Source: Owenia fusiformis
Taxonomy: Eukaryota > Annelida > Polychaeta > Sabellida > Oweniidae
Assembly (NCBI GenBank): GCA_903813345.2
Contig: CAIIXF020000457.1
Coordinates: 206,513-270,512 of the forward strand
Length of the DNA: 64,000 nucleotides
Direction of reading: 5' to 3'
Position 1 is the stretch's first letter; each line of letters begins with the position of its first letter. Position numbers and translations under genes: made by a program. Below are positions 60,111 to 64,000 of the stretch, piece by piece. The notes under the pieces are model-generated. The model was not told where the DNA came from. It did not search any database and saw only the letters and a list, made by a program, of their open reading frames with translations.

Positions 60111-60387
60111 AGGTTTCAACAAGTTCATCTCAATTAAAAAATCATTCAAAGTCACGTTATCAATACAGGTATTTTGCATTTTATGGAGTCTGCTGCTATG
60201 TGGGGACCCTTGGTGATCCACTCGAACATGTAGATTTCTAGTATTTGTAAAGATGTATAAAGTTAAAATGTATACTTACCATGAGCTCCTATCGTTGGAT
60301 TAAAATAAGGAGTATATGGTTTTAATCTCTAAAATTGGCTAAGTCATGGTTATGCAACAATAGTATGTTCGAAATACCGCTGTGTAA

Positions 60388-60502
60388 TGCCTGGGTCACA
60401 TTTGCTGCGAGTATTTTGTTCAAAATTGAATACATTTCTGAACACAATACTCAATCGGCCGGGCGTCGTAGTGAAACTCGGAGCAAATGTGACCAAGGCA
60501 TA
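60388..60502. repeat. Foldback with TGCCTGGGTCACATTTGCT ends
   Basis: The left end 'tgcctgggtcacatttgct' is inverted at 'agcaaatgtgaccaaggca'. The inside contains 'tcaatcggccgggcg', shared with the foldback at 34150-34245. Confidence 0.8.
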
Positions 60503-61009
60503 AAACAATTGAATAATACACAACCGTATCAGTTTCACATTTAGCGCGGTCAAAAGCATTTACAAAAATACAGCCAGAGTTGGCAATCATATAAAATGAA
60601 ACCAATCCCGCTGTGATTCATAGATATAACCAATTTACTGCATTGAGTTCAATGTTATAACCAAGTCGATTTACATGAGTGTCCGATTCATTGTAGCACA
60701 TTTAAACCTTGACTGTTCTCCAGAAAGCAATAAGCTGATTTTTGTTGTGAATCTCAAATTTTGTCTTCCCGATTTCGGTCATGAATTACGTCAATTTCGC
60801 GTGCAAACTTTGTGTAGACCTTGCTATTCCCGGACGCCCAAACGTGTCAGGAACACATTGATCTTGATTGGACATCAGGTTGCAGAGAAATCGTATTTAT
60901 ACTGAGTGGCTTCACGAAAAAATAAAAAGGCTATACGCCTGTTAAGTGGAGTCAAAAGTGAAGACCATTTTGAATTGACGCTCAGTATAAATATATAATA
61001 CTTTTGTTC

Positions 61010-61095
61010 TTTCATATCGGAAGCACGTTGGCCTCATGGGTTACGTGTCTAGCTTCCATGCTCGAAGTTAGTCGATCGAGACCCGTTCATGTCGA
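61010..61095 (+). repeat. tRNA-derived SINE-like head
   Basis: An A-box-like TGGCCTCATGG at about 61030 and a B-box-like GATCGAGACCC at about 61074 lie at tRNA spacing. The tRNA-like segment is followed by a T6 run. One A-box position differs from consensus. No cloverleaf was verified. Confidence 0.5.
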
Positions 61096-61142
61096 ATTTT
61101 TTGATTTGCTTGTTCTCAAATATAATAAGTAGAGCAAAATCC

Positions 61143-61565
61143 AGAAAAAGTAGATCAAAAATACTCCAATGGAGTATAAAATTGTCACCAGGATTCCGAA
61201 ATGAGACGAATGTTAACTCGTTAAATTTCGGCAGATAAAGAAGTAGATCAGAAAATCCGGATTAATCCGAACAAGGTTCGGGAATATTCGTCATAAGAAG
61301 TAAATCAAAAATACTCCAATGGAGTAAAGAATTGTCACCAGGATTCCGAAATGAGACGAATGTTAACTCGTGAAATCTCGGAAGATAAAGTAGGTCAGAA
61401 AATCCGGATTAATCCGAACAAGGTTCGGGAATTTTCGTCATAAGAAGTAGATCAAAAATACTCCAAGTGGAGTATAAAATTGTCACCAGGATTCCGAAAT
61501 ATGACGAATCAAATCGGCAAACTTCGGTAGAATAATGAAGTGCATAAAAACGAAATGACCCGAAC
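61143..61565. repeat. Tandem repeat, unit ~148 bp, three copies
   Basis: 'agatcaaaaatactccaa' starts units at about 61151, 61299 and 61448. Each continues with 'ttgtcaccaggattccgaaa' and 'aatccggattaatccgaaca'. It follows the SINE-like head and may be part of the same element. Confidence 0.9.
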
Positions 61566-64000
61566 AAAGTTCGGATAAAATCGTGAAACAGGTGTCAGGG
61601 GCTTCCCCTCATCTTTCCCGACATGGTTCTAGAAGCCTTATATGGATCTATCACGTGACATTCAAAATGACATTCCTATATGGTTCTATGGGCCTTATAT
61701 GGTTCTTTCGAACATGTGACCAAAAATACCAGATCAAAATCAAAATTTTACCTTGACCATTGGATGGGATTTCATAAAAAATATCTAAGAAATCATATCC
61801 TCGTGATCCTTAAATAACTTAAATTCGATCATTTTATCTTCACCCCTTGATGGAATTTTATAAAAGAAGTCATGAAAACACATCATTATGTAAGGGTTTT
61901 CACCTAAATTAACTCGTTGATCTTGACCCTTCAATTGAATTTCATGGAAAAATATTTTATGAAAAAATATCATCATGTTATGATTTGTATTTGAATAAGA
62001 CCGTTTCATCTAAATACTTGGATAATATTTCATTGAAAATGCACTTAAAAAATATTGGATTTGATTTACAGGATTTGCCCTAATTTATCAATGTAATGTA
62101 AGTTTTAGATTAACTCTCAATTAGGGTTCTATTTTAACTTTTTTGAAATTAATACTTCTCAGAACTCGCTCTCTAAATACAAGTAGCTTATAAAAATTCA
62201 ACCCTTGGATGTGATTTCGTTGGAAAAAAAAATATGTCAAGTCCAGAATCAAATGATTTGTCCAGAACCTCTTAAGATCCTGTTGAAAACAGATTTAAAA
62301 TTGAATCAGCATTGCCAAAGTTATTAAACTTTCGAGGCAGCTACTGTGAATGTCTTTATTTGACAATTATATTCAGACATCTTACCATGGACGTTTAAAG
62401 TGTGTGTAGCTTTGTCATTAATTGGTCTATAGAAATTATATTGATACCAAATTAAACCTTATAAAATTTCCTGTACGATTACAATATTCAATTATGCAAA
62501 TTAGCTAATTTGCATAAATTGTGACGTCATCAATCTATTTTTGTTCAGAATATCCCAGTTAAGCAACATACATATTAGAACTTAGGCCGAATGACAGAAT
62601 GTGTGCATAGTTTGACCTTTATTTGATGAGTGGAAGATAGAGGCAACATTCGAGAGACAACAGATTCAAAATTGGGTCAAATTAACAAAGTTATTCAGCT
62701 TTTGGGGCGGCTACTGTAAACCTCATTGTTTGACAATTATAAAAAATATTACATTAACAAAAATAGGAACAAACATAGTTGTTTCAATCTTATTGAGTAA
62801 AAGTGTACATGGCTTGTTCATATTTTTCCATTGAACTGAACATGTACAAGAATGTGGAAATGTTACATGTATTTTGACTATCATTCACAGGGGTCAAAAT
62901 CATGTGATCTTGTATTTTAAAATCTAATTTTATAATTTACCATACATTGTCAATGATCCATATGAATACATAGTAATGCTTTAATTATGCTTTTTTGATA
63001 TATGTTGACTAATATACATATCAATGTTTACAAAATTTATATGGAAGAGTATTCTCGGTTTCAATTGATTTCTAACATGTGAAAAAGCTGAAAACAAAAT
63101 TTTGTTGATATTTGGACATAAACTTAATAAATCTTAATAACCATTTTATATTTAAAATACAGATAGAGTACTGTCAACTTTAGAACTTAGATGTTATCAT
63201 TTTCAAAATTCAATGCCCAAAATAAATCAATCGGTGGCAAATGGCGAGCCCACACAGCTAATGTGACAACTACTTTAGGGGAATTTTTTAACCTTCAAAA
63301 TCCTTGATGATTCAACTTTAGAATGATTTATGTTATAGCTTTTCTGAAAATGGACTATAAGCAGAAAGTAGGTACTTAGAGAAGCAAAATGAAAAGTAGT
63401 TTTTATATAATTTTACATAATATAACCTCTCGATATGCAATGAAAAATGATGACAAAATCCACACAAGAGCTCAGTAGTAGTACTAGTCTAGTAATCCTG
63501 AAAGTAAAGTCTATTGATCAAAATAGCCACGAAGAAAAAATTCCCTTTAAAATATTTTTGAAAGAACTGATTTTTGGAGGACTTTAACTAACCCTTCCTA
63601 CATCTACATATAGGTTTCAAAGTATGTCCCAAAGTATGTATGGTATAGGACTTATAATCTGAACTTGTTTTAAAAGGTTTCTAAAATATGAAATACCAAA
63701 AATCTATGAAAAATACGAGTCTCAAATGGATGGATTTCAGGTATATCCCCATATACTATGGATACCATTCAAAACTGAGAACGGTAACAACAGGAGATTT
63801 AAGTGCAAAATAAAGGAGTTAATCACGTAGTATGATTGACAGAAGCCCCGTGTCTCCTCTTTACATTGATATATCATTCATTGATATTTGGTCGAGTGGT
63901 TTGGCGAGTAATCATTCCATTTGCAAAGTGGGCCAAAATTAGCTTGGGGCCAATATTGGAAGAAAACATAAAACCAATGCTGACTGTATCCTTTTCATTC
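61566..64000. other. No gene recognised; weak direct repeats
   Basis: 61740-62230 has degenerate ~100-bp units containing 'cttgacccttgaatggaatt'-like and 'aaaaatatcatcatgt'-like stretches. A ~75-bp segment with 'acaaagttatt' and 'ggcagctactgt' appears at about 62290 and, diverged, 62660. The remainder is AT-rich with no supportable feature on either strand. Confidence 0.45.

Noticed and set aside
1-64000. CRISPR array, bacterial operon or phage system
   Set aside because: The many repeats are tandem satellites or palindromes without unique equal-length spacers, and the genes have introns, so the window is animal DNA.

Overview
This is a window of nuclear DNA from an animal, most likely a marine invertebrate. 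It is AT-rich and intron-rich, with GT-AG introns, C2H2 zinc-finger genes, a secreted CAP-domain gene and many short foldback or MITE-like repeats. There is also a decayed retroelement of the DIRS/Ngaro (tyrosine-recombinase) type with an SGNH hydrolase. I cannot name the species. Two runs of exactly 500 N (25001-25500, 58772-59271) are scaffold gaps; both abut tandem repeats.

Layout. 1-1985: intergenic repeats, including a ~190 bp tandem array and a possible tRNA-like element. 1985-9500 (+): a C2H2 zinc-finger gene (gene A, 878 aa, five coding exons), probably with a noncoding first exon ending at 2172. 9500-18200: tandem repeats and unassigned sequence. 18216-21901 (-): the last two exons of a second zinc-finger gene (gene B), convergent with A; its 5' exons were not found. 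22087-23125: a 29-bp minisatellite upstream of gene B exon 21302-21901. 25501-28300: tandem repeats, a CT microsatellite and a LINE remnant. 29267-31311 (-): the last two exons of an unrecognised gene (gene D); the penultimate exon also exists as a decayed tandem copy. 34990-35600: an array of short palindromes. 36641-39911 (-): the decayed retroelement, with an intact SGNH hydrolase reading frame. 41030-43040: a 2.0-kb transposon whose ends begin CACTGTG and which is flanked by 5-bp duplications, resembling Transib/ProtoRAG ends. 43300-45530: a cluster of palindromic elements. 46249-55119 (-): a seven-exon secreted CAP-superfamily gene (gene C), assembled here from splice sites and phases; its introns hold several foldback elements. 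55700-64000: mariner-like and MULE-like nonautonomous elements, tandem repeats and a SINE-like element.

How the parts relate. Genes A and B are probably nuclear DNA-binding regulators and share a similar four-finger terminal block. Gene C is probably secreted. Nothing in the sequence links the genes in one pathway. All exon structures come from reading splice sites, phases and conserved motifs by eye, with no transcript support.
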